A stretch of 64,000 nucleotides of DNA from Ceratotherium simum simum (GCF_000283155.1 NW_004454280.1:1131926-1195925), one strand, 5' to 3'; numbered from the stretch's first letter, positions 34,199 to 45,516 are shown. The notes: a model not told the origin generated them from the sequence alone. Program-made: numbers and translations.

Positions 34199-34513
34199 AC
34201 GAGACCCTCCGCTCTTTGGCCAGCCCTTCCTCCCTGCAGGGCCCCGAGCTCCACGGCTGGCGCCCCCCAGTGGACTGTGTCCGGGCCAATGAGCTGTGTG
34301 CGGCCGAATCCAACTGCAGCTCCCGCTACCGCACGCTGCGGCAGTGCCTGGCGGGCCGGGACCGCAACACTATGCTGGCCAACAAGGAGTGCCAGGCGGC
34401 CCTGGAGGTCCTGCAGGAGAGCCCGCTGTACGACTGCCGCTGCAAGCGGGGCATGAAGAAGGAGCTGCAGTGCCTGCAGATCTACTGGAGCATCCACCTG
34501 GGGCTGACTGAGG
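34199..34513 (+). CDS. GFRA2: GFRA2 coding exon 2: end of signal peptide and cysteine-rich domain 1
   Basis: The 315 nt complete codon 14 (Asp) and encode residues 14-118. Residues 14 to about 21 finish the signal peptide, with likely cleavage after LRSLA. The rest is GDNF-receptor domain 1. Eight cysteines are visible: C40, C47, N-C-S at 52-54, RQC, KEC, the YDCRC pair and LQC. The spacing is that of the GFRalpha family. Asn52 in Asn-Cys-Ser is a potential N-glycosylation sequon. The acceptor is a long pyrimidine tract ending CACCCAG, and the donor is GTAAGC at 34,514. The exon starts and ends in phase 1, so it can be skipped in frame; human isoforms lacking residues 14-118 are known. The protein agrees closely with human GFRA2 as I recall it, with no stop or frameshift. 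Confidence 0.97.
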
Positions 34514-34684
34514 GTAAGCCTGGGCGGCCCTCCAGGGGGAGGCGCGGTGATGGTGGTGGTGAGGGTGTGTGGGGGCCCAAGGTTCAGAGCGAGGACTTGG
34601 TGATGGAGTGAATTGTCTCGCTCTCTATCTCCACCTGCCAGGGGTACCTAGAACCCAGAGGAGGTAGCTGCTGACCTAGGAGGG

Positions 34685-34940
34685 CAGCTGTTGTTGGAGG
34701 AGGCCAGGAGAGACGAAGAAGAAGGAGGGGTGACAGCTGAGGAGGAGAGGGCCAGGCGGTGGGAAAAGGAGAACAAGACTGGAGAAAGGAGAGGGGAGCA
34801 GAGGTTGGGGGAGAGGAATAAACCAGGGAAGGACAGATGGACGGACAGCGGAACGGAGGAACGTGTGAAGTGGTAACAAGAGAAGGTGAGGCAGGAGTTC
34901 CAGGGCGGATGGGGTGGTGAGAAGGAGGGGGGGCAGACGG
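34685..34940 (+). repeat. Purine-rich block in intron 2
   Basis: Mostly A and G on the + strand ('gacgaagaagaaggaggggt'). It is low complexity and begins about 170 bp after exon 2. Confidence 0.6.
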
Positions 34941-36255
34941 CAGGCTGTGCACATGCAGAGCTGTGCCGCGAGAGCAAACCGGCCCCTACTCCCCGCTGCC
35001 GGGCGCTGAGCTGAGGGCTGTCCCTTCCCATTCTTCCTGCTCCCAAGAGGCCTGCCCTGCACGTGGCTTCCTGACCACAAGGCTGGCCTGGGCACCTCCT
35101 ATGGGGCTTGGAGCAGTGTGAGGGCAGCGGGGCCTGCATCCCTTGGCAAGCCCCCTCCAAGTCCCAAGGCAGAACCTGTAGTCCCCCCACCCCCCAACAC
35201 CCACCTCCCCCCTTTCCTCCCCCTCCAGACTGGAGTGTGGAGGATTTGCAGATACTGTGGGAGGGTGGCCACTTGGGTCAGACGTTCATTTATTAATTCA
35301 ACAACTGTTTATTGAGAGTTTACTGTCTGCTAGGCATTTGGGAACAATCAAGAACAAGCTGGGGCAGCCTCCGCCTCCGTGGAGCTCATAGTCTGGGGGA
35401 TGTGGATAAGTCAGCGGCTTTCTGTCATCTGGTGGTGTGAGGGCTGTTGGAAAGCACCGGGGGCTGTGGTAGCACTGAGGAGGGGCACCTTCCTGGAAGA
35501 CGCAGCCTCGGAGCTGAGACTCGAGTGAGCTGCAGTTATGGTGAAGGCATACGGGGAGAGCGTGGGAGGTGGGGGGGAGCCTGGGCGAAGGCCTGTGTGT
35601 GCGAGAGCTGAACTTGCTCACAGACCTGCAAGTAACTCAGTATTGTAGGGGGGGAGTAGGGGCTGCAGTGGGGTGAGGAGGGGGGAGCGGGTATGGGGTC
35701 TGGCGAGCAGCGGGGAGCCCTGAAGGGTTTTCAGTGAGATGATCCATCTCTGCTTCAGGACAGTGTTCACGTGGTTCCAATGAAGAGAGTAGACTGGAGA
35801 GTGTTTGGAGGCCACTGTGAGATACAGGCCAGGAATAACGGTGGCTGGACGAGGGCAGCGGCAGGAAAGAAGGGTCTGAGAGCTGTTTAGGAGGTAGAAT
35901 CAACAGGTCTTGGTGAAGGGAGAGAGGAGCCAAGGACAGCACGTGTCTTCTGTCTTGGGCGACTGGGCAGGTGGTGGGGCCGTTTACAAGAAGCAGCGGA
36001 GGTGTGAGTGAGGGAGGGCCGGGAGATGCTGAGTTTATTCTGGGGCCTGTGCCTCTTGTTGGCCGTGCCCTGCAGATAGCTGGGCCTGCAGGGCTGGAGC
36101 TCAGGAGAGGAAGTAGGACTGGACATGGAGATTTTGGAGTTGCCAACAGCCTGGTTAGGTGTTAACCAGGGCCAAGGGAGTGGGTGCTGTCACACTGGGA
36201 GGAGGGCAGGGACAGAGCCCCGGGGCCACTGACATTTAGAGATGGGCAGGGGAGG

Positions 36256-36478
36256 GGGACAGCCCGGTGGCGCAAGTGGTTAAGTGCGTGCGCTCCGCTG
36301 CGGTGGCCCGGGGTTCGCAGGTTCGGATCCCGGGCGTGCACTGACGCACTGCTTGGCAAGCCATGCTGTGGCGGCCTCCCATATAAAGTGGAGGAAGATG
36401 GGCACGGATGTTAGCCCCAGGGCCAGTCTTCCTCAGCAAAAAGAGGAGGATTGGCAGATGTTAGCACAGGGCTGATCT

Positions 36479-36520
<42 letters not shown>
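36256..36520 (+). mobile_element. ERE SINE (short-tail subfamily), sense, with CA microsatellite tail
   Basis: Head 'gacagcccggtggcgcaagt', B box 'ggttcggatccc', 'cctcccatataaagtggagg', and tail units 'gatgttagccccagg' and 'gatgttagcacaggg'. The target-site duplication is agagatgggcaggggagg (from 36,238) and agagatgggcgggggagg (from 36,521), one mismatch. It inserted in the antisense L2. Confidence 0.97.
36482..36517 (+). repeat. (CA)18 microsatellite in the ERE tail
   Basis: A perfect run of 18 CA units lies where the ERE normally ends in 'cctcac' plus A, followed by a short A run. It is a likely polymorphic marker. Confidence 0.98.
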
Positions 36521-36522
<2 letters not shown>

Positions 36523-37694
36523 AGATGGGCGGGGGAGGAAGGGAGGCCTGCAGGGGTGCTGAGGAGGCTCTAAGGGAAAGAGGGAGGGCCAGTGAGACAC
36601 CTCCAGGGGAGCTCATTCTCACAAGAAGGAGAGTCACAGCCTCCAATAGTTCAAGTCCAGCAGGAGAGGGTGGACAAGGGTCCCTGATGCCATTGGGTGA
36701 GCTTCTTAGTGGCTGCTGGGAGCAGAAGCCTGGTTGGGGGGTGAATGGGAGCCTGGGAGCTGGAAATGATGACTGTGGACAACAGCTTCTACAAGTTTGG
36801 TCTGAAGAAGAGAGAAGAACGAAGAATAACTTTTACTTTTTAAAGATTCGAGAGGGTTGAGCAGTTTAAATTCTAAGGTAGGAGAGTGGTGATGGAGATG
36901 CTGAGGTGAAGAAGAGTGAGGGATATTCTTGGAACCGTGCCCTTGGGAGAGGGGAGAGGTGGGCCAGGGCACTGGGAAGGGGTTAGTCTTAGGTTCGAGG
37001 AGCAATACCGCCCTCAGCTGCTGGAAGGGAGGATGGAAACGGATCAGGTGTGGAGGCTGTATGGCGAGGGATTCCTGACCAGTGGCTGAGGTACTTGGAA
37101 CATGCCCTGAGTATAGGAACGAGCTGGGCATGTAATTATTAATAGTGTCACCACCACTAGTAACAAAGTAACTGCTCGTGAATCAGGTGGTCACTCCTCC
37201 CACTTCCAGCACCCTTGAGTCCTAGACCCAGAGTGAGCAGAGGGACACTGCCCCAGTGCCCTGCTCTTGACTCTGAGACGAGGAGCTGTCTTCCTCCTGA
37301 GGCTGACTCTGTCATGCACAGAAAGTTAGGGTCCCTGATTCAGCGAGCTGGGTTGTTTAGTTTCTTGTCTTCTTTCTGGCAGCCTTCAGTTTCAACCCAA
37401 GGGAGATTGGGCAGTAGGCTGGGGTGGGTGTGCCTCGGGCTGCAGAATGGACAGGGAAGGGGACGGGAACTGCCAGCTAGACGAGCCAGTGGGCCGCCTG
37501 AGGACCGTCCCACCTGAGTGGCTCCCTCCAGCATCACTGCATCAGAGCACAGAGGACCTGGCTGGAGAAGTGAGGCGTTTTGAGGATAACGATACGCATG
37601 TTGTGCATTTATGCTGCGTACTGCCGTGTGGTCGTCATCGCCCTTTCCACCCAGGAATGCCTGACTGAGATGGCTTCGTTCTGAGTCTTGAGAT

Positions 37695-37800
37695 GGTTTG
37701 TTGGTTCATTCACTCCACAAACATCTGTTGAACACCGACTGTGTGCTTCAGAGGGTGAGGGCACGAAGAAGCCATGTTCCCTGTGCCAGCCAGCGTGCAG
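37695..37800 (-). mobile_element. L2 LINE 3' end, antisense
   Basis: 'ggttcattcactccacaaac', 'tgttgaacaccgactgtgtg' and 'aagaagccatgttccctgtg' match the antisense L2 end. Confidence 0.6.
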
Positions 37801-38329
37801 GCTGGGAGACCCTTCTCCTGGGCCCGCTCTAGAAAAGCAGACCCTGCTTTCCTCCTTCCTCAGAACCCTGCCTTCCCCCTGCTGGGATCCCACAATCCCT
37901 GCCCCCTGGGTGCCAGAGGTAGTTCCTGCCTGGGGCTCACCAAGGGAAGCCGAGGGGCCCTTTAACAGCAGGTAATGTTCCTATGAGTGACAGGATCCAG
38001 CTGAGAGTGAACTATTCATGGTGTGGCGGAGTGGTCCCCTTGGGGGAGGCTGCACGCATTTCCTCCCTATTCCTTAATAACACTCAGTAACCTGCTTTTG
38101 CCTGGGGTGGGGCGAGGATCTCAGAGAGGAGAGAACCCTGTGGGTTTGCATTTGGATTCTGGCTTCTGCTTGGCCCACTGGTGGGCACATTCCCCTGGAA
38201 ACTTGGCCCCACCTTCTCCCTCTACCTGAGGCTGAGCTCGTGGTGCAGAGTCTGAGCATGTGGACAGAACTGGTGGTGACAGGAATGTGGCCTCTGCTGA
38301 GCTTCTAGACAGTCCCAACTGCAAAGGAC

Positions 38330-38440
38330 CTCGAGGTCATTTGGTCCCACCCCCATTTGGATGGGGAAGCTGAGGTGCAGGGAGCCCGAGTGGCTTCCTC
38401 GGGCCCCCGACTCCTTATCTAGACTGCTTTCCACTGCCCT
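38330..38440 (-). mobile_element. MIR-family fragment, antisense
   Basis: 'ggtcatttggtcccaccccc', 'ggggaagctgaggtgcaggg' and 'ccgagtggcttcctcgggcc' fit the antisense MIR variant. Confidence 0.5.
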
Positions 38441-39009
38441 GGGGGAGAGCCTGTGGCCTTGGTCCTGTCTTCCCCTTTTGTCATCACCCCACCATAACCA
38501 CCAGTATTTACACGGAGGGGCTGTTGCTGTGGAACCTGAGCCAGGCTTCTTGCCTTCCCCAAAGGTGGCACTGAAGTTCAGGATCACCCTGGCCCTTCAG
38601 ACGAGAAGAGCAAAGGCTTCTCCTGCGTGTCCTCTCCCTGGTCGTGGCCCGGGAATCTGACATCCTGGGTTTGGTGCCAGGGTGCCTGAGTGGCCCAGGT
38701 CTTGGATTTTCCACTGGTGAATTCTACTGCAGGACCAGGTGACATGAGTTGACTTAAATTCGATGGGCGCCTCCTAACCAGTCCTGGAAGAGGCTGTTTT
38801 TGCCCAGAGCTCCCCACACCCCCCCAAGTCAGTCATACTATCTGATCTGTGCTCAGGTGCATAGCCGTGCCAGATGCAGTAGGGAAGGACTGGCCCTGCT
38901 CTGGGCGAGCGTCCTGGGGCAGGAGGCTGATCCTATGAAAAGTTAAACAGCAGTAGTATTTGTTTAAGAACAATTTGGTTTCAATAACACTTTTTATTTT
39001 TGGTGATAG

Positions 39010-39240
39010 TATTCATAATGGTTAATACTTGGACTCTGGGGCCAACAGCCTGTGTTTGAAACCTGGCTCTGCCACCCACAGCTGTGTGGCCTTGGGCACG
39101 TTACTTAGCGTCTCTGTGCCCCAGTTCCTTATCAGTAAGATAGGGAGAATCATGGTGCCTACCTCATAGAGAAATCCAGAGGATTAAATGGGTTGGTCCA
39201 TCTAAAGCACTTCCAGTAGTGCAGGCAGGTAGAAAACACA
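39010..39240 (+). mobile_element. MIR SINE, near full length
   Basis: 'acctggctctgccacccaca', 'gctgtgtggccttgggcacg', 'cagttccttatcagtaagat' and 'ggattaaatgggttggtcca' match MIR throughout. Confidence 0.8.
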
Positions 39241-40257
39241 GTATAACATCGTTTTTATGATAAAAGTGCTTCCTAAGCTCTTACATTATTTGGCCCCAAC
39301 AAATAGCAATGGCTGGTGACCCCCCCATGGGCCATTGGGGAGAGTGGAGGACATTAAGACCATACAGGCCCCTGAGGCCCTGCAGGCCCCAGGGGGAGGT
39401 GGGACTGGAGAGGCCTGGAAGTATGGGTAACGTTTGGAAGGTCAGTTGGCAAATGGCAGCGGGGTACTGCCTGTGTGTAAGGCACCCTGTGCGCTAGGTG
39501 TTAAGGGCATAAGGGTGCTGCTTTGAGGTAAAGTGAAGGGTGGGCCGTTTCTCCAGGGGAATGCACTTCCTCTGTGTCCCCAGGGTCTGTGTCCTTTTCT
39601 GGGGATCTGCGGGGTATGGCAGACAGACGCCTTGCCCTGTGCACGAGCAGAGTGCTAGCCTCTGGGTGACCTCACGGGCCTGGCTGAGCCAGCTCCCCAT
39701 GGTGGAACCTGAGGCCCCTTTTCTGGGTGGCAGGTGGCCCCCATGGATGCTGACCCCCCGATGTGCTCCCCCTTAGGGGCTGCCTGCCGTGGCGCTGGGT
39801 TCTGGGTGGATGGGAAATCGATGTGGAGGCTGTGGGTCATCAACTGTCTCCCCGCCCCTCGACACACGCGCGGTCTGAGTGACTCTCCATTGATTTCTCC
39901 TCATGAGTGTCTCAGGAGCATGTTTCCCTTCCTGCTGGGGTGTTGGCAGGGGGGCAGGAGTCCTGAGGAGGTGGTGGGGCATCTCCACAGCAGCCCTGTG
40001 CCACTTATCTCTTGTCACTCACTTGCTTTCCCATTTGCTGAGCCTCTGATGCTCCCTGAAGCCTCAAGGTGAGGTCTGAGAAAGACAGCAGGTGGTGGGG
40101 AAGACAGGAAGAGAGTGGAGGAGGGGCCGGGCAGACGGGAGCTGGGCTCAGGCCTCGGCTCAGTGGACCTTTAGCTCTTCCAGCCAGATTCTTCTGGTGA
40201 CAAGCTGGAAACAAAGAGGCCATTCTGTCCCCTTGAGTGGCCTGGGCAGAGCGAGCC

Positions 40258-40440
40258 TGGTGTGATGAGAGAGAGTGCCGGTGTGAGGGCCAGGATACTG
40301 GATTCCAGCCCTAGCTCCGCCATGAGTAGCTGTGTGATCTCAGGCAGGCTGCCTCACCTCTCTGGGCCACCTGGGAGCCCTCTCTTGTGAAATGCGGCCG
40401 CTGTACTGAATGATGGTGGAGGGCCCTTCCGCTTCCATCC
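40258..40440 (+). mobile_element. MIR SINE
   Basis: 'ccctagctccgccatgagta' and 'gctgtgtgatctcaggcagg' followed by decayed MIR sequence. It ends about 270 bp before exon 3. Confidence 0.65.
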
Positions 40441-40705
40441 TGTGCTTTGTACCTGGTCTTTCGCAGGCTATCATGGTTCCACCTCCTCTGTGCCTTCTTT
40501 CCAGAGGCATTTGGAAGTCCTTGGAAGAGGGCTGCTCGTGCAGGGAGGTCGTGAGAGGGCAGTACGAGGCATTCTGCCCTGCTCTAGTGGGAGAGCGGGG
40601 GCACGCCCAAGCAGTGTCCAGCATTCTTGCCAACACGTGCCGGCTTGACAGGCGCTTCCACTTTGGGAAGGAGGGGCCTGGGCTGACACCGGCTCTCTCT
40701 TCCAG

Positions 40706-40789
40706 GTGAGGAGTTTTACGAAGCCTCGCCCTACGAGCCGGTGACCTCCCGCCTGTCAGACATCTTCAGGCTTGCCTCAATCTTCTCAG
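40706..40789 (+). CDS. GFRA2: GFRA2 coding exon 3: linker between domains 1 and 2
   Basis: The 84 nt encode residues 119-146, reading (G)EEFYEASPYEPV then TSRLSDIFRLASIFS, plus the first base of codon 147. This is the conserved acidic/aromatic linker between domain 1 and domain 2 of GFRA2. The acceptor is CTTCCAG and the donor is the consensus CAG|GTAAGT at 40,790. Phase is 1 at both ends. Skipping exons 2 and 3 together removes 133 codons (14-146) in frame, which matches the shortest known human isoform. There are no cysteines in this exon. An ERE SINE starts 148 bp after the donor. Confidence 0.97.
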
Positions 40790-40936
40790 GTAAGTGGGCT
40801 TGCGCTGGGGCCTCGCCAGTTCTTCTCTCGTCCCCGCAGCCTGGTGAGTGGAGTCCGGGGCTTGGCGCTGCCGCTCACCAGCAAGCCCTTCATGTGTCTG
40901 GGCCTCGGGTCCTCCTCTGTGAAAAGGGAGACACAG

Positions 40937-41085
40937 GGGCTGGCCCGGTGGCCTAGTGGTTAAGTTCTGCACACTCTGCTTTTGCAGCCCAGGCTCAGGC
41001 CTACACCACTCATTGGCAGCCATGCTGTGGCGGTGTCCTGCATACACAATAGAGGAAGATTGGCACAGATGAAAAAAAAAAAAAA
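40937..41085 (+). mobile_element. ERE SINE, short sense copy just after exon 3
   Basis: Head 'gggctggcccggtggcctag', 'atgctgtggcggtgtcctgc', 'agaggaagattggcacagat', then a poly-A tail. The target-site duplication is aaagggagacaca (40,923-40,935) and aaaagagacaca (41,082-41,093). It lacks the usual repeated tail units and has a degenerate B box. It interrupts an older MIR-like scrap ('gggtcctcctctgtgaaaag'). Confidence 0.88.
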
Positions 41086-41261
41086 GAGACACAACATATA
41101 TGTATATGGAGTAAAGTGTTTCTGGGAATTGTCTAGCATGAGCCTGCCACGTGGTAGTTCTTGAGTCTGAATCCTGATGTCACGCCCCTATTTTGTCACC
41201 TGTCTTCCCTTGCTGGGTCCTTCTTTCCGGTTCCCTAACTCTTCCGCTTCGGAGCTCTTCT

Positions 41262-41400
41262 ACTTTGGTAGAGTTGCTCAACCTCCCTGTGCCTCAGTTT
41301 CCTCAGTTGTGCAAGGGAGGAGTACCTGCCTCGTTGGACTGTCATGAGGTCTAAATGAGCCAGTGGGTGAACAGGGCTCAGCGTGCTGCCAGGCACGCGA
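41262..41400 (+). mobile_element. MIR SINE
   Basis: 'ctccctgtgcctcagtttcc', 'gtacctgcctcgttggactg' and 'tcatgaggtctaaatgagcc' match MIR. Confidence 0.72.
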
Positions 41401-41906
41401 GCATCCTGGAACCATTGTTGTGGTGGCTGGTGTCAGCGTCACCAGCCGTTCTGCTCTGGGTTTCCCCGCTCCTCTGAGGGTCTACTTCTTGAATCCCACT
41501 GAGGGGCCCTCTGAGGGAGGACTCTGTCCCCAGCCACTGGCACCTCGGCTTGCTCCAGGAGTGAGAAGGCCCGTGCTGAGCCCCAGCTTTGTTTGCGTGA
41601 TCCATGCTTGGGAGTCTGGTGTGTGTTTTGGTTCTTTCTTCTTGGCCTTGTTCCCTCTGGCATTTGGAGGACCAGGGGGCCCAGGGCAGTCCACCCCTGC
41701 TTGGGCTCTGGGGAGGGGCTTCTGGACTTGGGAACCTCTCTGTGGGGGGTGGGGACAAGCTCTTCCTGGAGTCACCAGTGGTGCTCAGAGGTGGCCAGAG
41801 CAGGCCTATTCCCTAGGATCTCTGAGTGCAGGGGCCTGGGCCTCAGGTTTCCAGGCAGTTTTGTGGCAGTATTTGAAGCTTGCTGAGGTTTCTTTTGCTC
41901 TAAACC

Positions 41907-42120
41907 AGGGTTTTTCAACAGTAGTACTGTTGACATTTGACCTGGATAATTCTCCCTTGTGGGAGGAACCGTCCCGTTCATTGTAGGATGTTTAGCAGCA
42001 TCCCTGTTCTCTACCCACTGGATGCCAGTAGCAACCCCCCAAGTTGTGACAACCGAAAAGGTCCCCCGACATTGCCAAATGCCCCTGGGGCACAGTTGCT
42101 GTCAGTTGAGAGGCACCCCT
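41907..42120 (-). mobile_element. MER20 hAT-Charlie DNA transposon, antisense
   Basis: 'agtactgttgacatttgacc', 'gtaggatgtttagcagcatc', 'tggatgccagtagcaacccc', 'agttgtgacaaccgaaaagg' and 'attgccaaatgcccctgggg' reproduce MER20 in antisense order. It is non-autonomous and non-coding. Confidence 0.85.
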
Positions 42121-42261
42121 CTAAACTGTGAGAGCAAGGACTCTCCGGTGACAACCTAGTCCTTACTAATGAAGAATTCTGTAGGACAGTGTTGCTCAAA
42201 CTTTTTTTTTTATTATTACCCCTGCTAAGGAGAAAAACTAATTCTCTCTAACTAGAGAAAT

Positions 42262-42652
42262 ACTGTTTTAGTCAGCTTGGGCTGCCAAACAAAATGCCAT
42301 AGACTGAGCTGCTTAAACAGTGGAAATTATTATCTCCCAGTTCTGGAGGCTGGAAGTCCAGGATCAAGCTCCAAGTCCACAAACAGCAGGCTCGCTTACT
42401 GGCGAGAGCTCTCTTCCCGGCTTATAGATGGCCACCTTCTTACCGTGTCCTCACAGTTGCGGGGGGCAGATCTCTTCCTCTTCTTATAAGGCTACAGTCC
42501 TCTTGGATTAGGACTCCACCGTAATGATGGTCATACTTCATTTATCCTTAATTACCTCCTAAAAGCTGTGTCCCCAAATATAGTCACATTGAGGGTAAGG
42601 GCTTCAGCATATGAAATTTTGGGGGCACAGTTCAGTCCATCACAAATGCCAA
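42262..42652 (-). mobile_element. MST-type solo LTR (ERVL-MaLR), antisense
   Basis: Reverse of the MST layout: 'tagtcagcttgggctgccaa', 'cagttctggaggctggaagt', 'tcttcttataaggctacagt', 'ccaaatatagtcacattgag' and 'cagttcagtccatcac'. It is non-coding. Same family as the copy at 12,908 but in opposite orientation. Confidence 0.87.
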
Positions 42653-42979
42653 GGAAGGAAATTTTGTCAGATAGGGTTGAGTTTTGGAGGTCCAAAAACC
42701 ACTGTAATATCTACTTTTTTGCCTATCCAAGAACCAATTTTTGTTCCCTTGGGGGTGATACCCTCTTATCCTGTTGAGAATGTATGCTCTAAGGGATTGA
42801 GATGGGATGATTTACAAGCCCTGGTGGGAGGATTCCCGGACCCCCATGAAAAGGAAGGCGCTGGGCAAAGGGCATCTGGATATGGTGGTGGTTGGGGTTG
42901 GTGGTGAATGGAATGGACACTTCACAGATGGTTGGTAGGTTGAGCACCCTGCTCTGGGCTCTCACCATCATAACCTGCA

Positions 42980-43140
42980 GTGGGGTATAGCAGAGGTATT
43001 GGGCTCAGAGCAGGTTCCCATCCTAGCTCTGCCTGTGGGCACTATGATCGCTCTGTGATAAGTCTTGCTCATCCGACAGGGCTGGACTGGATTGTGGGCT
43101 GACTTGAGGTCCCTCCTAGCACAGACATTCTGATCCTCAC
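42980..43140 (+). mobile_element. MIR-family SINE
   Basis: 'tcccatcctagctctgcctg', 'gggctggactggattgtggg' and 'cttgaggtccctcctagcac' follow the MIR variant ending. Confidence 0.55.
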
Positions 43141-43144
43141 ATTT

Positions 43145-44805
43145 CCTGATTAGCTTCAGATAGAAATTCACCTTGGACTGCTCCTTTCGAGACAGTGCTT
43201 AGGGTTCAGATGCAGGTTGAGGATATTATTGGCATGTGGATGCTATGGTGGGGATGTCCTGGCGGCCCCAGATGTACCCATTTCCCACCCTGCCAGTAGC
43301 TCAGGTATCAGCTGAGTACTACTGCATGGGTGGGAGGCATCTGGGTTTCCTCCAGTGAAGAAATAGCTTTGGCTTGCTCCCTGAAGGTTGAAGATCAGAG
43401 GTCCTCACCTTAGCTCAGGCTCCTGCTGCTTCCCTGACTAACATTAAGTGTCTTCTTAGCAGAAAATCTTTACGTAATGGACTTGACGCTCTGCGAGACA
43501 AGGGTGTTGACAAGACAGATGAGGAGATTACTGGGTCTGCAGCTCGCTGAATCAGCTTCCTTCACCTACTGCCCAGATGTAACTGGGCCCCACACGACCC
43601 TGGATCCCTGGGCTCTGGGGACTGCTCCCCACAGTCAGGGCAGGGCTTTGGGGTCTGTGACAGTTCCCTCCTCATCACCCCTGTTCACACCACTCCACCC
43701 AGAGCGGTCCTAGAGTTGGTGTCTGGGCAGCTCTGTCTGGGGAAACTTGGGTGCATAGGTGGATGGGGAGGCCCTGGCCCGGCCACCAAGAAAGCAAGTG
43801 GGCCTGGTGGGTGTGCAGCAGAAAGAAGGCTGGGTGAGGAGCTGGGAGGCCCGGGTTCCGGTGTGTTCTCTGCCACAGGTCAGCAGGGGCTCCAGACCTG
43901 ACGTTTCTTTTCTGAGGAAGGAAGAGCTGGGCTGAGAGCAGCGCTCCCCCGCCTTTCCCATCAAGGCACGTGGAAATGCAGTATTGTTGGCACCCTAGGG
44001 TGCACAGAGAAGCTTGGAGCTCAGGCAGTGACAGGCCCCTGCAGGCTGAGGGGCCAATATCTGGGCACACGTGTCACCACCTGTGGCTCACTAGCTGGGA
44101 AGGCTGGGCCTGAGTGACCGAGGATCCTGCACTGATGCTTCAGGATGAGAAGGCTGCAGCATTGCAGGACTGTGTGGAGCCCTCCCCACTTCCACACCCC
44201 ACATTTAGCTGCATGCTGCCCCCTCCATCATCTCTGTGTGCAAAGGCTGTGGGGGGGCTTGGTGGCCCTTCTCCGGGCTGCAGCAGCCCCAGTCAGGGCC
44301 GCAGGGACTCAGAGAAGGATGCTGTTGTATCTTTGGGGCTCAAGTGCCACTTGCGCTTACCGTCTACTCTCTGAGAATTTGTGGCCTTGTTGCGGGGGCC
44401 TCCTGGAACACGTGTTCTTCTTTATCTCTAGCCTTCTCTTGCTGCTGGGCTTCTTGAAAAGTCCTACTGGGGTTCTGTCGGCAAAGAAAGCTGCCAGGCT
44501 TTCCCCAACCCTCTCTGACAGCAGAGGCACTGGGGGAAGGGTCAGTCCTGCCCCGCTCTCTTCCTGTTCAAACATGGGTCCCGGGTTCTGTGACAGGGTC
44601 TGGGATTCCTGGTGTGCAGTTAACCCTGAGTCCAAGGCCAGGAGGGGAACAATCGGCTCTGTCCTGACCCACGGTGACAGAGATGTTGGAGGCATTCACT
44701 TGTCCTGCCCTAGCCTTATAGGTGAGAAGGGAGATGTCATGGAGAGGAAGTGAGGTTTGTCCTGTTTCTAGCAATTCAAACTGCCCTTGAAAACATGAAA
44801 CGGAG
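43145..44805. other. Intron 3 segment, nothing recognised
   Basis: Unique-looking GC-moderate sequence. Several long open frames on both strands are featureless and I regard them as chance. Confidence 0.4.
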
Positions 44806-44809
44806 TTTT

Positions 44810-45010
44810 GAGGGAGGCAGCCTGGTGCACAGGAAGAGTGTGGGCCTTGAGCTGCACAGTCCTGGGTTTGAATCCTGACTAGTCATCTTAGGGGAGTGTG
44901 ATCTGGGGCCTCATTGTGGCCTTTGTGAGCTGTAGTGCCCATGTTTGTAAATGGGAGTGTGTCCCTACTAACAGGTTGATAAAGAGGATTCAGCACGAGT
45001 GGATGTAGGC
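44810..45010 (+). mobile_element. MIR SINE
   Basis: 'aggcagcctggtgcacagga', 'cctgggtttgaatcctgact' and 'gataaagaggattcagcacg' in MIR order. Confidence 0.65.
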
Positions 45011-45516
45011 AGAGTGGCAGTGAGTCATCCTCTTTCTGCTGAGGGTGTTCAGTGGAGGCAGGATGCCTTTTAGAGGGGATTCAGGGGTGGGAGAGCTGAG
45101 GCTGAGAGTCCCTCCATCCCCAGGTGGCCATGACCTGGTGAACAGCGGATCCTAGCTGGTTCATTGGGGAGGCAGGAAAGGATGGAACAAGGCAGAGAGA
45201 AGAGAGAAAGGCTTCTTAGGGAAAGCAGAGATTGTTCAGGCAGAGAGAGGTCACAGAGGGGTGACATGGAGGGTGAGGAAGGCCATCAAAGTGAGGATGA
45301 AGGGCCTGGGCGGACCAGGCAGCAGTTTCCCTCACAGCCACTGGGCTATGCATAAGGGACGAGGAGAAGCTACAGGAAGGTGGCCTTGGCTGGGCTGTTA
45401 GCTGACACTGCCTCTGCCTTCTTGGTGAGGGGCAGGAGGCCTCCAGTGCCTCTGCGTCCGTTGCAGGCATTGCCAGACACATGGGCATGGAACATATTTA
45501 TACAAACATGTCTTGT

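Larger units (their letters stand above)
35285..37080 (-). mobile_element. Long L2 LINE fossil, antisense, split by an ERE SINE
   Basis: On the + strand the order is the antisense L2 3' end ('attcaacaactgtttattga', 'gtggagctcatagtctgggg'), then 'gccctgaagggttttcagtg', 'aggaggtagaatcaacaggt', and further upstream-ORF parts such as 'gaagcctggttggggggtga'. The ERE at 36,256 interrupts it. About 1.5 kb of L2 is long for this family. All frames are broken. Confidence 0.7.
34514..40705 (+). other. GFRA2: GFRA2 intron 2 (6,192 nt)
   Basis: The intron is bounded by GTAAGC and the acceptor CTCTCTCTTCCAG. It contains a purine-rich block, a long antisense L2 fossil carrying a younger ERE SINE, and several MIR copies. 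The stretches 37,100-37,690, 37,810-38,320, 38,450-39,000 and 39,250-40,250 show no exon-like or repeat signal that I recognise. Confidence 0.93.

Noticed and set aside
34081..34611. A longer continuous open frame around GFRA2 exon 2
   Set aside because: The extra residues before 34,199 and after 34,513 are intronic. Consensus AG and GT sites and GFRA2 homology set the true exon limits.
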